The notes beneath the pieces were generated by a model. The model saw nothing but the letters and a program-made list of their open reading frames with translations, was not told the DNA's origin and searched no databases. Both the position numbers and the translations under genes were made by a program. A DNA stretch of 53,038 nt from Actinomycetota bacterium (GTDB taxonomy: Bacteria; Actinomycetota; Thermoleophilia; Solirubrobacterales; 70-9). The DNA lies in NCBI GenBank assembly GCA_018268675.1, contig JAFDWB010000085.1:1-53038 (forward strand). Reading direction: 5' to 3'. This document shows, one piece after another, positions 25,151 to 33,717 of this stretch; positions within the stretch are counted from its first letter, which is position 1; each line of letters begins with the position of its first letter.

Positions 25151-25531
25151 CTACGTCATCGCCACGACGGCGGCGGCGAAGCCGCCCTCGTGGGTGAGGC
25201 TGATCGCGATCTCGCTCGCGCCCGACTCGGCGAACAGCTCGGCGGCCCGTCCGGACAGTGCCAAGGACACGTTCCCCGACTCGTCCCGCAGAGTCTCGAT
25301 CTGGGTGAGGCGAACTTCCTCGCCCGCGCCGGGAAGCGCCTTGATCGCCGCCTCCTTGACCGCGAACCGCGCCGCGAGTCGCTCCGGCTCCACCCGGCCC
25401 GACGGCCCGCTGCAGTCCTCGACCTCCCCCGGCGTGTAGATCCGCTCGAGGTAGTGGGCCCGGTGCGGGCCGCTCAGGCTCTCCGCCACCGTCGCCACGG
25501 AAACAAGATCGATCCCGACTCGCAGTGCCAC
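25151..25531 (-). CDS. acpS: Holo-[acyl-carrier-protein] synthase
   Basis: 126 residues, correct size for AcpS, which transfers 4'-phosphopantetheine from CoA to the Ser of carrier proteins. Motifs: VGIDLVSVATV with the Mg-binding Asp, and RFAVKEAAIKAL with the Glu/Lys signature, then SLTHEGGFAAAVVA at the C-terminus. GTG start at 25531; the ribosome-binding site is weak. Probably the housekeeping enzyme for fatty-acid ACP, but its location next to the aminoacyl carrier gene makes it the natural activator for that protein too. Convergent with the methyltransferase. Confidence 0.92.
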   Translation of the reverse strand: MALRVGIDLVSVATVAESLSGPHRAHYLERIYTPGEVEDCSGPSGRVEPERLAARFAVKEAAIKALPGAGEEVRLTQIETLRDESGNVSLALSGRAAELFAESGASEIAISLTHEGGFAAAVVAMT

Positions 25532-25554
25532 GCCCGCATCGTATCCCCGTGTGG

Positions 25555-27090
25555 CTACGGCGGCGGGATCGGGCTCTGGCTGAGGCCCCCGAACGAGTTG
25601 GCGCGGTAGCGGGTATCGGCGATGCCGGCCGCGAACGCCGAGGTGGCGGCCTTCGAGGTCTCGAGCGGCCAGTCCATGCCGCCTTCGTATTTGTCGAACC
25701 AGATCAGGCCCTGGATGCGGGGGAATTCGGCCGGCAGCGCGGCGAAGGCCTTGGCGATCCATTCGGCCTTCGAGCCGCCCTGCTCCGAGGATGCGAACTC
25801 GCCCACCAGCAGCGGCTTGGTCGGCGCGATCGTTTCGGTCACTTCGCGGTAGCTCGGACCGAAGAGCGAGGAGAAGCTTCGCCACCTCCGCGGCGGGTGT
25901 TCGCCCCAGTTGTAGCCGTCAAGGCAGGTCCAGTCGACGTATTCGCCGCCCGGGTAGAGGCTCGCCATCGCGGCCAGGGTCGCGCCGGGATCGACGTATG
26001 GGCACCAGACCCAGGTCGCGTTGGTCGCCCCCGCCGCGACGAACAGCTGGTGGACGTGGCGCCACGCGGCGACGTAGTCGGCGGGCGTGTTGCCGTTCAC
26101 CCCCGCGCCCCACGGGAACCAGTTGCCGTTCATCTCCCAGTCGAAGCGCAGGAAGAACGGATGCCCCCAGGCGGCCGCGGCGGCGGCGAATTCGCGGATA
26201 TAGGCATCGTGGCGCCCCGCGGCGACTTCGGCGAGGCTGTATTCGGGCTCTTCGACCTGCGCCGGCACCGACTGCGAGGACCAGCTGAGGAACGGGATCG
26301 CGCCGCGCTTGCGGATGTCTTCGAACGGGGTCAGCGGGAACGGGTAGGACGAGCACGGGTTGCTCGAGCAGTCCGCGAACGGCGAGCCGAACTCGATCAG
26401 CGAGGGCGCCTTGCCGACCTCCGCTTCGAACGCGTCGATCGCGCGCGCGTCCCACGGCGCTTCCTTGCCGGTCAGCTGGCTGCCGATCCACGCACCCCAG
26501 TAGGCCTGGGTCGGGGGCGGAGGTTCGTTGGCCGGTGGTTCACCGGAGGGCGGCGGTTCGCCTTCGTCCGGCGGCCGACCCGAGGACGGCGATTCGGTCG
26601 CGGGCGCCGCTCCGCCGTCGAGGGGCGGGCTTGCGGCCGGCGCCGGGCCCGCGGTCGCCGCCCCGGCCGTTGGGGCAGCCGAGGCGACCGGCGCCGCCCC
26701 GGCGCTCACGCGGGCGGTCGGGGACACGGCGACCGCCCGGCGCCGCGCCAGCAGCACGGCGCGGACTTCGAGGTCGCCGCCCGCCGGCATCACGAACGAG
26801 AGCGCCCACCGTCCCCGCCCGGCGGTGCCGTGGCTGAGACCCCGCCAGCGCCCGGCCCGCCGCCCTTGCAACTGGACCCGCATGCCCGCCGAGGCGCCGA
26901 CGACTCGCCCCCGGGCGACGACGCGCCCACCCGGCGGGGCTTCGCCCCGCACCACCAAGGAGATCTGCGGCGCTCCCGGCCCCGGCGTCCCGGAGGAGGC
27001 CAAGGCGATCGCCCCGGCCGCGCCCGCAAGCATGCAGGCGAGCACCACCAGCCCGATGCCCAGACGATGCCTGCGAGAGAAGGCGGCCAC
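25555..27090 (-). CDS. Exported GH26 family glycoside hydrolase with linker, paralog 4
   Basis: 511 residues. Signal or anchor segment at about 9-32, then a beta-sandwich-like domain (about 40-130, ISLVVRGEAPPGGRV), an Ala/Pro/Glu-rich linker (130-195) and the GH26 barrel from 197 (YWGAWIGSQLTG). Acid/base E319 in RFDWEMNGNWFPW and nucleophile E431 in LLVGEFASSE are intact. It ends SFGGLSQSPIPPP, like paralogs 1 and 2. GTG start. The extra N-terminal domain and linker suggest attachment at the cell surface with the catalytic domain held away from the membrane. It is 9 kb from the tandem trio, on the other strand. Confidence 0.88.
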   Translation of the reverse strand: MAAFSRRHRLGIGLVVLACMLAGAAGAIALASSGTPGPGAPQISLVVRGEAPPGGRVVARGRVVGASAGMRVQLQGRRAGRWRGLSHGTAGRGRWALSFVMPAGGDLEVRAVLLARRRAVAVSPTARVSAGAAPVASAAPTAGAATAGPAPAASPPLDGGAAPATESPSSGRPPDEGEPPPSGEPPANEPPPPTQAYWGAWIGSQLTGKEAPWDARAIDAFEAEVGKAPSLIEFGSPFADCSSNPCSSYPFPLTPFEDIRKRGAIPFLSWSSQSVPAQVEEPEYSLAEVAAGRHDAYIREFAAAAAAWGHPFFLRFDWEMNGNWFPWGAGVNGNTPADYVAAWRHVHQLFVAAGATNATWVWCPYVDPGATLAAMASLYPGGEYVDWTCLDGYNWGEHPPRRWRSFSSLFGPSYREVTETIAPTKPLLVGEFASSEQGGSKAEWIAKAFAALPAEFPRIQGLIWFDKYEGGMDWPLETSKAATSAFAAGIADTRYRANSFGGLSQSPIPPP

Positions 27091-27129
27091 TCCAAGGAGA
27101 GTAGGCCGCCCGCCCCCGTGGAGCCGCCG

Positions 27130-28941
27130 CTACCCCAGGCGCGCTTCGAGCGCCTCGAGCTGGGCGCCCACCTCGGCCGGGAGGCTGTCGCCGAACTTGG
27201 CGAGGTGCTCCTTGACCTGGGGGAGCTGCTCGCGGTAGAGCTGCTCGTCGACGGTGAGGAGCTCCTCCATCGCCGCGGCGGAGATGTCGAGACCCTCGGT
27301 GTCGATGTCGCCGACCCCCGGCAGGTTGCCGATCGCGGTCTCGACCGCACCGCCCTTGCCCTCGCAGCGGCGGAAGACCCAGGCCAGCACGCGGCTGTTC
27401 TCGCCGAAGCCGGGCCAGAGGAACTTGCCCTCGTCGTCTTTGCGGAACCAGTTGACGTAGAACACGCGCGGCAGCTTGATCCCGTCGGTGCGGCCGATCT
27501 TCAGCCAGTGGCCGAAGTAGTCGGCCATGTTGTAGCCGCAGAAGGGCAGCATCGCCATCGGGTCGAAGCGCAGTTCGCCGACGTTGCCGGCCGCCGCCGC
27601 CGTCTTCTCCGAGGACATCGTCGCCCCCATGAACACCGCGTGCTCCCAGTCGAACGCTTCGCTCACCAGCGGCACCGCGGTGGCGCGGCGACCGCCGAAG
27701 AGGAAGGCGTCGATCGGCACCCCGGCCGGGTCCTCCCACTCCGCCGCGATCGACGGGCACTGCCCGGCGGGCGTCGTGAAGCGGGCGTTCGGGTGGGCGG
27801 CGGGCGCCTCGGAGTCGGGCGTCCAGTCGTTGCCGTGCCAGTCGATCGCGTGCGCGGGCGGCTCGCCGGTCATCCCCTCCCACCAGATGTCGCCGTCGTC
27901 GGTCTTCGCGCAGTTGGTGAAGATCGTGTTCCGCTCGATCGTCTCCATCGCGTTCGGGTTCGTCTTGTGCCCGGTCCCCGGGGCGACGCCGAAGAAGCCC
28001 GCCTCCGGGTTGACCGCGTAGAGGCGGCCGTCGGCGCCGATCTTCATCCAGGCGATGTCGTCGCCGACCGTCTCGACCTTCCAGTCGGGCAGGGTCGGGA
28101 TCAGCATCGCCAGGTTGGTCTTGCCGCAGGCCGACGGGAAGGCGCCGGTCACGTACTTCACCTCACCCTCGGGGGAGGTGAGCTTGAGGATCAGCATGTG
28201 CTCGGCCATCCAGCCTTCGTCGCGCGCCATCACCGAGGCGATCCGCAGCGCGAAGCACTTCTTCCCCAGCAGCGCGTTGCCGCCGTAGCCCGAGCCGAAC
28301 GACCAGATTTCGCGCGTCTCCGGGTAGTGGACGATGTACTTCTCGTCCTCGTTGCAGGGCCAGGAGACATCCTCGACCCCCTCGTCGAGCGGCATCCCGA
28401 CCGAGTGGACGCAGGGCACCCACTCGCCGTCGCCGAGCTGATCGAGGGCGGCCTTGCCCATCCGGGTCATGATCCGCATCGAGACCGCGACGTAGGCGGA
28501 GTCGGTCAGCTGCACGCCGATTTCGGAGATCTCGGAGCCGAGCGGCCCCATCGAGAACGGCACCACGTACATCGTGCGGCCCTTCATCGCGCCCTTGAAG
28601 AGCTCGCCCAGCGTCGCCCGCATCTCGTCCGGCGCGCGCCAGTTGTTGGTCGGCCCCGCGTCCTCCTCCTTGGCGGAGCAGATGAAGGTCCGGTCCTCGA
28701 CCCGGGCCACGTCACCGGGGTCGGAGAGAGCCAGGTAGCTGTTCGGCCGCTTCGCGTCGGAGAGGCGCTCGAAGGTCCCCGCGTCGATCAGGACCTTGGC
28801 GAGGCGGTCGTACTCCTCGGCGGAGCCGTCGCACCAGTGGACGGCGTCGGGCTGGGTCAGGGCGACGATCTCCTCCACCCAACTCAGCAGTTTCTGATTC
28901 GTCGTCAACTCCGTTGGCGCGGCAGTGGTCGAGTCGCTCAT
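27130..28941 (-). CDS. pckG: Phosphoenolpyruvate carboxykinase (GTP)
   Basis: 603 residues, full length for the GTP-dependent enzyme that converts oxaloacetate + GTP to PEP + CO2 + GDP in gluconeogenesis. Signature sequences: [12 protein letters not shown] with the reactive Cys and P-loop, [37 protein letters not shown] and the guanine-binding region near [26 protein letters not shown] at 28941 with GAGAGG upstream. Monocistronic. The upstream gap (28942-29163) contains one inverted repeat that might be an operator. Confidence 0.97.
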   Translation of the reverse strand: MSDSTTAAPTELTTNQKLLSWVEEIVALTQPDAVHWCDGSAEEYDRLAKVLIDAGTFERLSDAKRPNSYLALSDPGDVARVEDRTFICSAKEEDAGPTNNWRAPDEMRATLGELFKGAMKGRTMYVVPFSMGPLGSEISEIGVQLTDSAYVAVSMRIMTRMGKAALDQLGDGEWVPCVHSVGMPLDEGVEDVSWPCNEDEKYIVHYPETREIWSFGSGYGGNALLGKKCFALRIASVMARDEGWMAEHMLILKLTSPEGEVKYVTGAFPSACGKTNLAMLIPTLPDWKVETVGDDIAWMKIGADGRLYAVNPEAGFFGVAPGTGHKTNPNAMETIERNTIFTNCAKTDDGDIWWEGMTGEPPAHAIDWHGNDWTPDSEAPAAHPNARFTTPAGQCPSIAAEWEDPAGVPIDAFLFGGRRATAVPLVSEAFDWEHAVFMGATMSSEKTAAAAGNVGELRFDPMAMLPFCGYNMADYFGHWLKIGRTDGIKLPRVFYVNWFRKDDEGKFLWPGFGENSRVLAWVFRRCEGKGGAVETAIGNLPGVGDIDTEGLDISAAAMEELLTVDEQLYREQLPQVKEHLAKFGDSLPAEVGAQLEALEARLG

Positions 28942-29134
28942 TCGCCTCTCTCTATTTCGTCGCTTTGCGGCCGACGTGGATGGCGTCGGCGCCCTTCTGC
29001 AGGATCTTCAGCGCTGTGGATCGCATGTAATCCCCGGCAGGGTCCGGGTTCGGCCCGGCCTAGCACTCCGCGAGAGCGGAGGTGTTAAGCAGCCGGGTGA
29101 CCAATCATGCCACGAACAGAAGCGATCGGTTCTT

Positions 29135-29153
29135 GTGTGTCATATGCACACAC
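29135..29153. promoter_or_regulatory. Inverted repeat between lipoprotein gene and pckG
   Basis: GTGTGT (29135-29140) and ACACAC (29148-29153) flank CATATGC. Both neighbouring genes are on the minus strand; the site lies about 190 bases before the pckG start and just after the end of the lipoprotein gene. It could be a regulator site for pckG. Nothing else notable is visible in the 222-base gap. Confidence 0.25.
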
Positions 29154-29163
29154 GGCGGGGCCC

Positions 29164-29487
29164 TCAGCGCAGCATCGGGTGCGGGCTCAGCGATTCGAGG
29201 TTGAGATCGGCTTCGTCGGTGCGGACCTTCAGCAGCGCGTAGGCGACCCGCCCGTCGGGATAACGGACCGTGCATTCGAACTCGATCCCCGGTTCCACCT
29301 TGACCCCCTGCGGGCAGTTGACGTTTTCGATCGGCGTACCGAAGCCTTCGCGCTTCGATTCGAGGCTGGCGCGGACCGTTTCCGAGGCCTTCTGGTAGTC
29401 GACGTCGGTGCCGCCGCCGCACCCGGCAAGGAGCAGGGAGAGCGCCGCGGCGAGCGCGAGAGCGGTGATGGGTCGGAGATATGCCAC
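29164..29487 (-). CDS. Small lipoprotein, DUF4333-like
   Basis: 107 residues. The N-terminus has a signal peptide with lipobox LLAGC, so Cys22 or nearby is lipidated and the protein is anchored outside the membrane. The mature part holds NCPQGVKVEPGIEFECTV with two cysteines probably forming a disulfide, followed by DGRVAYALLKVRT. This is the DUF4333 pattern common in actinobacterial lipoproteins; function unknown. Divergent from the succinyl-CoA-synthetase-like operon across 44 bases. Confidence 0.8.
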   Translation of the reverse strand: MAYLRPITALALAAALSLLLAGCGGGTDVDYQKASETVRASLESKREGFGTPIENVNCPQGVKVEPGIEFECTVRYPDGRVAYALLKVRTDEADLNLESLSPHPMLR

Positions 29488-29531
29488 GTTCCTCGCATTG
29501 TTCCGGGTAGCTGTGTAGGGTGCGCCGCCGG

Positions 29532-30749
29532 ATGAGGTTCTTCGAGTTCGAGGCGCGCAAGATCGTGGAGTTGGCGGGGATTCCCGTCACCAAGTACGGC
29601 TTCTGCACGACGCCCGAGGAGGCGCGCGCGGTGGCCGCGGAGATCGGCGGCCCGGTCGTGATCAAGTCGCAGGTGCTGACCGGCGGCCGGATGAAGGCGG
29701 GCGGGGTCAAGTTCGCCGACACGCCGGAGGAGGCGGCCGAGCACGCTGCCGCGATCCTCCAGCTGGAGATCAACGGCCACATGCCGCGCGGCGTCCTCGT
29801 CGACCCGAAAGCGGAGGTCAAGCAGGAGTACTACGCCGGGGTCGTCTGGGACGGCACCGCGAAGCGCCCGCTGATGCTCTTCTCCGACATGGGCGGGATC
29901 GACATCGAGGAGGTCGCCCGCACCCACCCCGACCACGTCGGCCGCGGCCACGTGTCGAACCTCTTCCCGATCCCCGACTTCGAGGCCAAGCAGGCGATCG
30001 CCGCGACCGGCGTCAGCGGCTCGCAGCTGAACCGGGCGACGCCGATCCTCGCCCGCCTGGCGCGCCTCTTCCGCGAGAACGACATGACCCTGGCCGAGAT
30101 CAACCCGCTGGCGGAGCTGACCGACGGCAGCTTCGTCGCCCTCGACGCCCACATGGAGATGGAGAACGAGGCGGTCGGCCGGCAGAAGAGGCTGCTGCGG
30201 GGGGAGCTCGGGATCGCCGAGGACGACGACCGCGAGCCCTACGAGCACTCGAAGTTCGAAGAGGCCGTGGCGGCGATCGACGCCGCCGACCACCGCGGCG
30301 TGATCCAGGGCAAAGACCACGGCTTCACCGGCAACCTCGGCCTCGTGATCGGCGCCGGCGGCGGCTCGCTGACGCTCACCGACGCGGTCCGCAACCAGGG
30401 TGGCAAGCCCGCGAACTACTCCGAGATCGGCGGCAACCCGTCGGTCGCCAAGGCCTGCGGGCTGGCCAAGGAGGTGCTCGAAAAGGACGGCGTCGAGAAG
30501 ATCGCGGTGATGATGTCGATCGTCTCCAACACCCGCGTCGACATCGTCGCCCGCGGCGTGATCAAGGCCTGCCTCGAGCTCGGCAAGGACCCCGGCGAGA
30601 CGATCGCGATCTTCCGCATCCCCGGCGCCTGGGAGGACGAGGGCGAAAAGATCCTGGCGAAGTACGGGGTCGAGTACTGCGACCGCTCGGTCTCGATGTG
30701 GGAGGCGGCCGGGCGCGCCGTCGCCAAGATCCAGGGGGCGCCGGCGTGA
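29532..30749 (+). CDS. sucC: ATP-grasp CoA ligase beta subunit (succinyl-CoA synthetase type)
   Basis: 405 residues. ATP-grasp N-domain: MRFFEFEARKIVELAGIPV, VVIKSQVLTGGRMKAGGVKF, TLAEINPLAEL for metal and nucleotide, then the C-terminal CoA-ligase domain with LVIGAGGGSLTLTDAV and YSEIGGNPS. The SQVLTGGRM version of the nucleotide loop differs from the usual AQVHAGGRG of housekeeping SucC, so the acid could be succinate, malate or another carboxylate. ATG at 29532 preferred over the GTG at 29520, because similarity starts at MRFFEFEA. The stop overlaps the alpha subunit start (GTGA). Confidence 0.85.
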   Translation: MRFFEFEARKIVELAGIPVTKYGFCTTPEEARAVAAEIGGPVVIKSQVLTGGRMKAGGVKFADTPEEAAEHAAAILQLEINGHMPRGVLVDPKAEVKQEYYAGVVWDGTAKRPLMLFSDMGGIDIEEVARTHPDHVGRGHVSNLFPIPDFEAKQAIAATGVSGSQLNRATPILARLARLFRENDMTLAEINPLAELTDGSFVALDAHMEMENEAVGRQKRLLRGELGIAEDDDREPYEHSKFEEAVAAIDAADHRGVIQGKDHGFTGNLGLVIGAGGGSLTLTDAVRNQGGKPANYSEIGGNPSVAKACGLAKEVLEKDGVEKIAVMMSIVSNTRVDIVARGVIKACLELGKDPGETIAIFRIPGAWEDEGEKILAKYGVEYCDRSVSMWEAAGRAVAKIQGAPA

Positions 30750-31663
30750 GCATCCTCCTCACCACGGAGACGACCTTCATCGTCCAGGGGATCACCGGCC
30801 GCGAGGCGGTGAACCTGACCCGCGAGTGTCTCGACTATGGCTCCAAGGTGGTCGGCGGCGTCACGCCCGGGCGCAAGGGCCGCGAGGTGCACGGCGTGCC
30901 GGTCTTCGACACCGTCGCCCAGGCGGTCGAGCACCACGGCGGGCCGATCGACGGCTCGGTCGTCACCGTCCCCCCCGCCTTCACCAAGGACGCCGTCTTC
31001 GAGGCGATCCTCAACGGGATCAAGCTCGTCGTCGTCGTCACCGAGCGCATCCCGCGCGGCGACGTTGCCCAGATGGTGGAGCTCGCCGACCGCGAGGGTG
31101 CCCGCATCATCGGCCCCAACTGCCTCGGCCTGATCGTTCCCGGGGTCTGCAAGATGGGCGGCATCGGCGGCCCCGCCAAGGACGCGGCGAAGGCCTACGC
31201 GCCGGGGCCGGTCGGGGTGATGAGCCGCTCCGGCGGGATGACCACCGAGATCTCCTCCTCGCTGACCCAGGCCGGGCTCGGCGTCTCGACCGCCGTCTCG
31301 ATCGGCGGCGACGCGATCATCGGCTCCACCTACGCCGAGCTGATGCCGCTCTTCGAGGCCGACGAGCAGACCAAGGCGATCGTCATCTACACCGAGCCGG
31401 GCGGCCGCATGGAGGCCCAGCTCGCCGCCTGGGTCAAGGACAACGACTCGCGCCTGCCGATCGTCGCCTTCATGGCGGGCAAATTCATGGACGACGAGGA
31501 GATGAAGGGGATGAGCTTCGGCCACGCCGGCACGATCGTCGAGGGCGTCGAGGACACCGCGACCGAGAAGATCGCCCGCCTCGAAGCGGCCGGCATCCGC
31601 GTGGTCGAGCGCATCGACGAGATCCCCGCCGTGGTCAAGGAGAAGCTCGGGGTGGCCGCCTGA
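30746..31663 (+). CDS. sucD: CoA ligase alpha subunit (succinyl-CoA synthetase type)
   Basis: 305 residues. CoA-binding Rossmann domain at the N-terminus (FIVQGITGREAVNLTREC, GGVTPGRKGREVHGVPVF), then GPNCLGLIVPGVCKMGG, VGVMSRSGGMTTEISS and the phosphorylated-His loop SFGHAGTIVEG. Works with the beta subunit to form an acyl-CoA from the acid, ATP or GTP and CoA. GTG start in a four-base overlap with beta, preceded by a G-rich Shine-Dalgarno (CAGGGGGCG). Stop and next start share TGATG, coupling it to the ferredoxin. Confidence 0.9.
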   Translation: MSILLTTETTFIVQGITGREAVNLTRECLDYGSKVVGGVTPGRKGREVHGVPVFDTVAQAVEHHGGPIDGSVVTVPPAFTKDAVFEAILNGIKLVVVVTERIPRGDVAQMVELADREGARIIGPNCLGLIVPGVCKMGGIGGPAKDAAKAYAPGPVGVMSRSGGMTTEISSSLTQAGLGVSTAVSIGGDAIIGSTYAELMPLFEADEQTKAIVIYTEPGGRMEAQLAAWVKDNDSRLPIVAFMAGKFMDDEEMKGMSFGHAGTIVEGVEDTATEKIARLEAAGIRVVERIDEIPAVVKEKLGVAA

Positions 31664-31905
31664 TGGCCGACCAGCTGAACAAGGTCTTCATCGAGGTCGA
31701 GGTCGACGCCCAGGTCGCGAACGACCCCGCGATCGCCGCCAAGCTCGAAGAAGTCTGCCCCGTCGACATCTTCAAGAACGCCGGCGGCCAGGTCGAGATC
31801 GTCGACGCCAACGTCGACGAGTGCGTCCTCTGCAAGCTCTGTCTCGAAGCCGCGCCCGCGGGCGCGGTCCACGTGCGCAAGCTCTACGACGGCACCGAGC
31901 TGTAG
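31663..31905 (+). CDS. FixX-like single-cluster ferredoxin
   Basis: 80 residues. Four cysteines are arranged as EVCPVDIF, then DECVLCKLCLEAAP, i.e. a CP first and CxxCxxC second. This is the order seen in FixX/ETF-quinone-oxidoreductase-type ferredoxin domains and fits one [4Fe-4S] cluster. Acidic overall, no signal peptide. It is translationally coupled (TGATG) to the CoA-ligase alpha subunit, which is unusual because that reaction is not redox; it may serve a partner oxidoreductase encoded elsewhere. Confidence 0.75.
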   Translation: MADQLNKVFIEVEVDAQVANDPAIAAKLEEVCPVDIFKNAGGQVEIVDANVDECVLCKLCLEAAPAGAVHVRKLYDGTEL

Positions 31906-31936
31906 CCGCGAGAGCGGGGCCGGCCGCGCCTCGCGC

Positions 31937-32186
31937 GTGTCCGGTGACGAAGAGGCCACAAGCCCCGCGTCGCTTGGTGAGTTGAGGGCGTCCCGGCACA
32001 CACGACTCACCAAACGACCACGTGGGCCCGGTGAGTTCGCAGAAACCCGCGGACAGCGCGGGGAAGTGCGAACCCACCGCCGGGCACGGGTGCGTTCGCA
32101 CTTATCTACAACTGTCGTGGCCAACTGCGAACGCACCGGGCTGGCGCACGCCAACGATGGGCGCGCCGCCTGATCGGCGCCGCCCA
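31937..32186. repeat. Composite stem-loop repeat, copy 2 (full)
   Basis: The non-coding stretch 31906-32319 carries a chain of inverted repeats. TTGGTGAGT (31974-31982) pairs with ACTCACCAA (32005-32013). GTGAGTTCGCA (32031-32041) pairs with TGCGAACCCAC (32067-32077, one mismatch) around an inner CCCGCG/CGCGGG hairpin. GTGCGTTCGCA (32090-32100) pairs with TGCGAACGCAC (32126-32136). A GC-rich hairpin TGGGCGCGCCG/CGGCGCCGCCCA (32158-32186) closes it. Same order as in copy 3 near 46.6 kb. Confidence 0.8.
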
Positions 32187-32213
32187 GCTCATCTTTAGTG
32201 CGCATAGCAGATT

Positions 32214-32248
32214 TGGACGAATGTTTGTCTTCTGGTCTGGACGAACGT
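32214..32248. promoter_or_regulatory. Direct repeat before exported-protein gene
   Basis: TGGACGAATGT (32214-32224) and TGGACGAACGT (32238-32248) are repeated with a 24-base period in an unusually AT-rich patch about 75-105 bases before the start at 32320. This could be an activator or repressor site plus promoter for that gene. Confidence 0.3.
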
Positions 32249-32319
32249 GGTAATTTCGCCGCCCAGAGCGAATTTCGGGGCGAAACGGACCAAAGATGAG
32301 GATGCGGAAAGGAATCGAG

Positions 32320-32721
32320 ATGTCGGGCAAGGTGGGGAGAGGCCTGGCGGCGGCGCTGTGCGTGCTGGGGGTCGGAGGCGCGAGCATTCCTGCCTTCGCC
32401 GGTGCCCAGGGGCCGGCCGGCGCGGAGATGACGCTCGTGTTCGCGAGCGGCAAGACCCGGAGCGTCGCCGGCAGCGTCGCGGTTCCGGTCCGGTGCCTTG
32501 GGGAAGGAGACCGATTCTGCTCCGGTCAGGTCACCCTTTCGCGCAATGGGCACCACACCTCGATCCCGTTCTCGGTCCGCGGCGGCGGCGAGGAAGTCCT
32601 CTTCGTCCCCCTCCGCCTGGCCGGCGGCAAGGGGCATCCGCGGAAGGTCCACGGCGTCGCCACCACCGTCCAGCCGCTCGGCCCCGCCACGCGGACCCAG
32701 GAATTCCTCTACGCCGGTTAG
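32320..32721 (+). CDS. Small exported protein, function unknown
   Basis: 133 residues. Signal peptide of about 30 residues (GRGLAAALCVLGVGGASIPAFAGA). The mature part is beta-rich with two cysteines (VPVRCLGEGDRFCSGQVTL) probably forming a disulfide, and no catalytic motif. It resembles the short Ig-like secreted proteins frequent in this group. The ATG at 32320 was chosen for the AAAGGA six bases upstream; ATGs at 32296 and 32302 are in frame and possible. Its stop overlaps the convergent TetR stop by three bases. Confidence 0.65.
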   Translation: MSGKVGRGLAAALCVLGVGGASIPAFAGAQGPAGAEMTLVFASGKTRSVAGSVAVPVRCLGEGDRFCSGQVTLSRNGHHTSIPFSVRGGGEEVLFVPLRLAGGKGHPRKVHGVATTVQPLGPATRTQEFLYAG

Positions 32722-33362
32722 CCGAGCAGCTCTCGGCAGAGCGCGTCGCCCAGCCATTGCTCGTAGCGCTCCGGCTTCCAGCCGCGTTCGCGGACGAGCA
32801 GCAGGTAGAGATCGGGGTGGGTGAGCGTCCAGAGGAGGTCGGCCGCCGCCTTCCGGTCGACCGCGAGGACGCGATCCCGGGCTAGCGTCCGGGCCACCTC
32901 GCGCATGCCGCGCTCGTACAGCTCGCGCTGGAAGCGCTGCCAGAGGTCGGCGATCTGGGCGTCGCCGGGCGCGGCCTGACGGACGACCTCGGCCAGCGTC
33001 GCCGTCCGCCCCCGCACCAGCCTGGCGTTGTGGGCGACGAGCGCGAGGCGGCGACGGGGGTCCGGCTCGGCGAGGACCGCCCGGAACCAATCCCGCTCCG
33101 CCACCGGGACCGGCTCCTCGTCGCCGCGCACGCGCAGGTTCCAGAGCGCCCGCAGGACCTCCGCCTTCGTGCCGAAGACCGCGTAGACGGTCTTCAGCGC
33201 GACCCCGGCCGCGGCCGCGATCTCCGCGATCGAGGTGTTCGCGTAGCCGCGCTCGCCGAACAACCGCTCGGCGGCCTCGAGGATCGCCAGCCGCGTCGCC
33301 TCCGCCTGCTCGCGCCGGCGCGGCGAGTCGTAGCGGCGCCGGGGCTTGACCGTGCGGGCCAT
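32718..33362 (-). CDS. TetR family transcriptional regulator
   Basis: 214 residues. N-terminal helix-turn-helix: RLAILEAAERLFGERGYANTSIAEIAAAAGVALKTVYAVFGTKAEVL (residues about 24-70). The C-terminal ligand domain is unassigned. Divergent from the ABM-like gene; a 10-base inverted repeat in the 67-base gap is its probable operator, overlapping both promoters. It therefore likely represses itself and the neighbour. Confidence 0.92.
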   Translation of the reverse strand: MARTVKPRRRYDSPRRREQAEATRLAILEAAERLFGERGYANTSIAEIAAAAGVALKTVYAVFGTKAEVLRALWNLRVRGDEEPVPVAERDWFRAVLAEPDPRRRLALVAHNARLVRGRTATLAEVVRQAAPGDAQIADLWQRFQRELYERGMREVARTLARDRVLAVDRKAAADLLWTLTHPDLYLLLVRERGWKPERYEQWLGDALCRELLG

Positions 33363-33364
33363 CG

Positions 33365-33405
33365 GATTATCCTAGTGCTGATTTGATTTCACTCTTAGGA
33401 TAATC
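33365..33405. promoter_or_regulatory. Probable TetR operator
   Basis: Perfect inverted repeat GATTATCCTA (33365-33374) and TAGGATAATC (33396-33405), spaced 21 bases. It starts two bases before the TetR start codon and lies within the short divergent gap upstream of the AAGGAG (33417-33422) of the ABM-like gene. The left half is itself nearly palindromic (GGATTATCC). Confidence 0.75.
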
Positions 33406-33429
33406 AATATCTGAATAAGGAGTTTAAAA

Positions 33430-33708
33430 ATGGCCTTCATCCTCAGCCGTATCGACGTCGGCGACTACGAGACCTGGGAGCCGCTGTTCGACCAGGACGG
33501 ACCCGGCACCCGGCGCGACGCCCTCGGCTACCGGCTCTTCCGCGGCAGCGACGACCCGAACGAGGTCTTCATCCAGGTCGAGTTCGACTCGACCGAGAAG
33601 GCCCAGGCCGCCCGTCGACGCCTGCTCGCCTCCGGCGCCCTCGAGCGCTTCCCCGACCGGACCGGCCCGACCGTCGCCGAGGAGGTCGAGACCGTGAGGG
33701 CCGACTGA
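33430..33708 (+). CDS. ABM-like dimeric alpha/beta-barrel protein
   Basis: 92 residues, single ferredoxin-like domain: MAFILSRIDVGDYETWEPLFDQ, RRDALGYRLFRGSDDPNEVFIQVEFDS. This is the size and pattern of antibiotic-biosynthesis-monooxygenase/cyclase-type small proteins that form dimers. No cofactor motif. Strong AAGGAG upstream, divergent from and probably controlled by the TetR gene. It may detoxify or sense the same ligand. Confidence 0.7.
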   Translation: MAFILSRIDVGDYETWEPLFDQDGPGTRRDALGYRLFRGSDDPNEVFIQVEFDSTEKAQAARRRLLASGALERFPDRTGPTVAEEVETVRAD

Positions 33709-33717
33709 GACAGGTTC

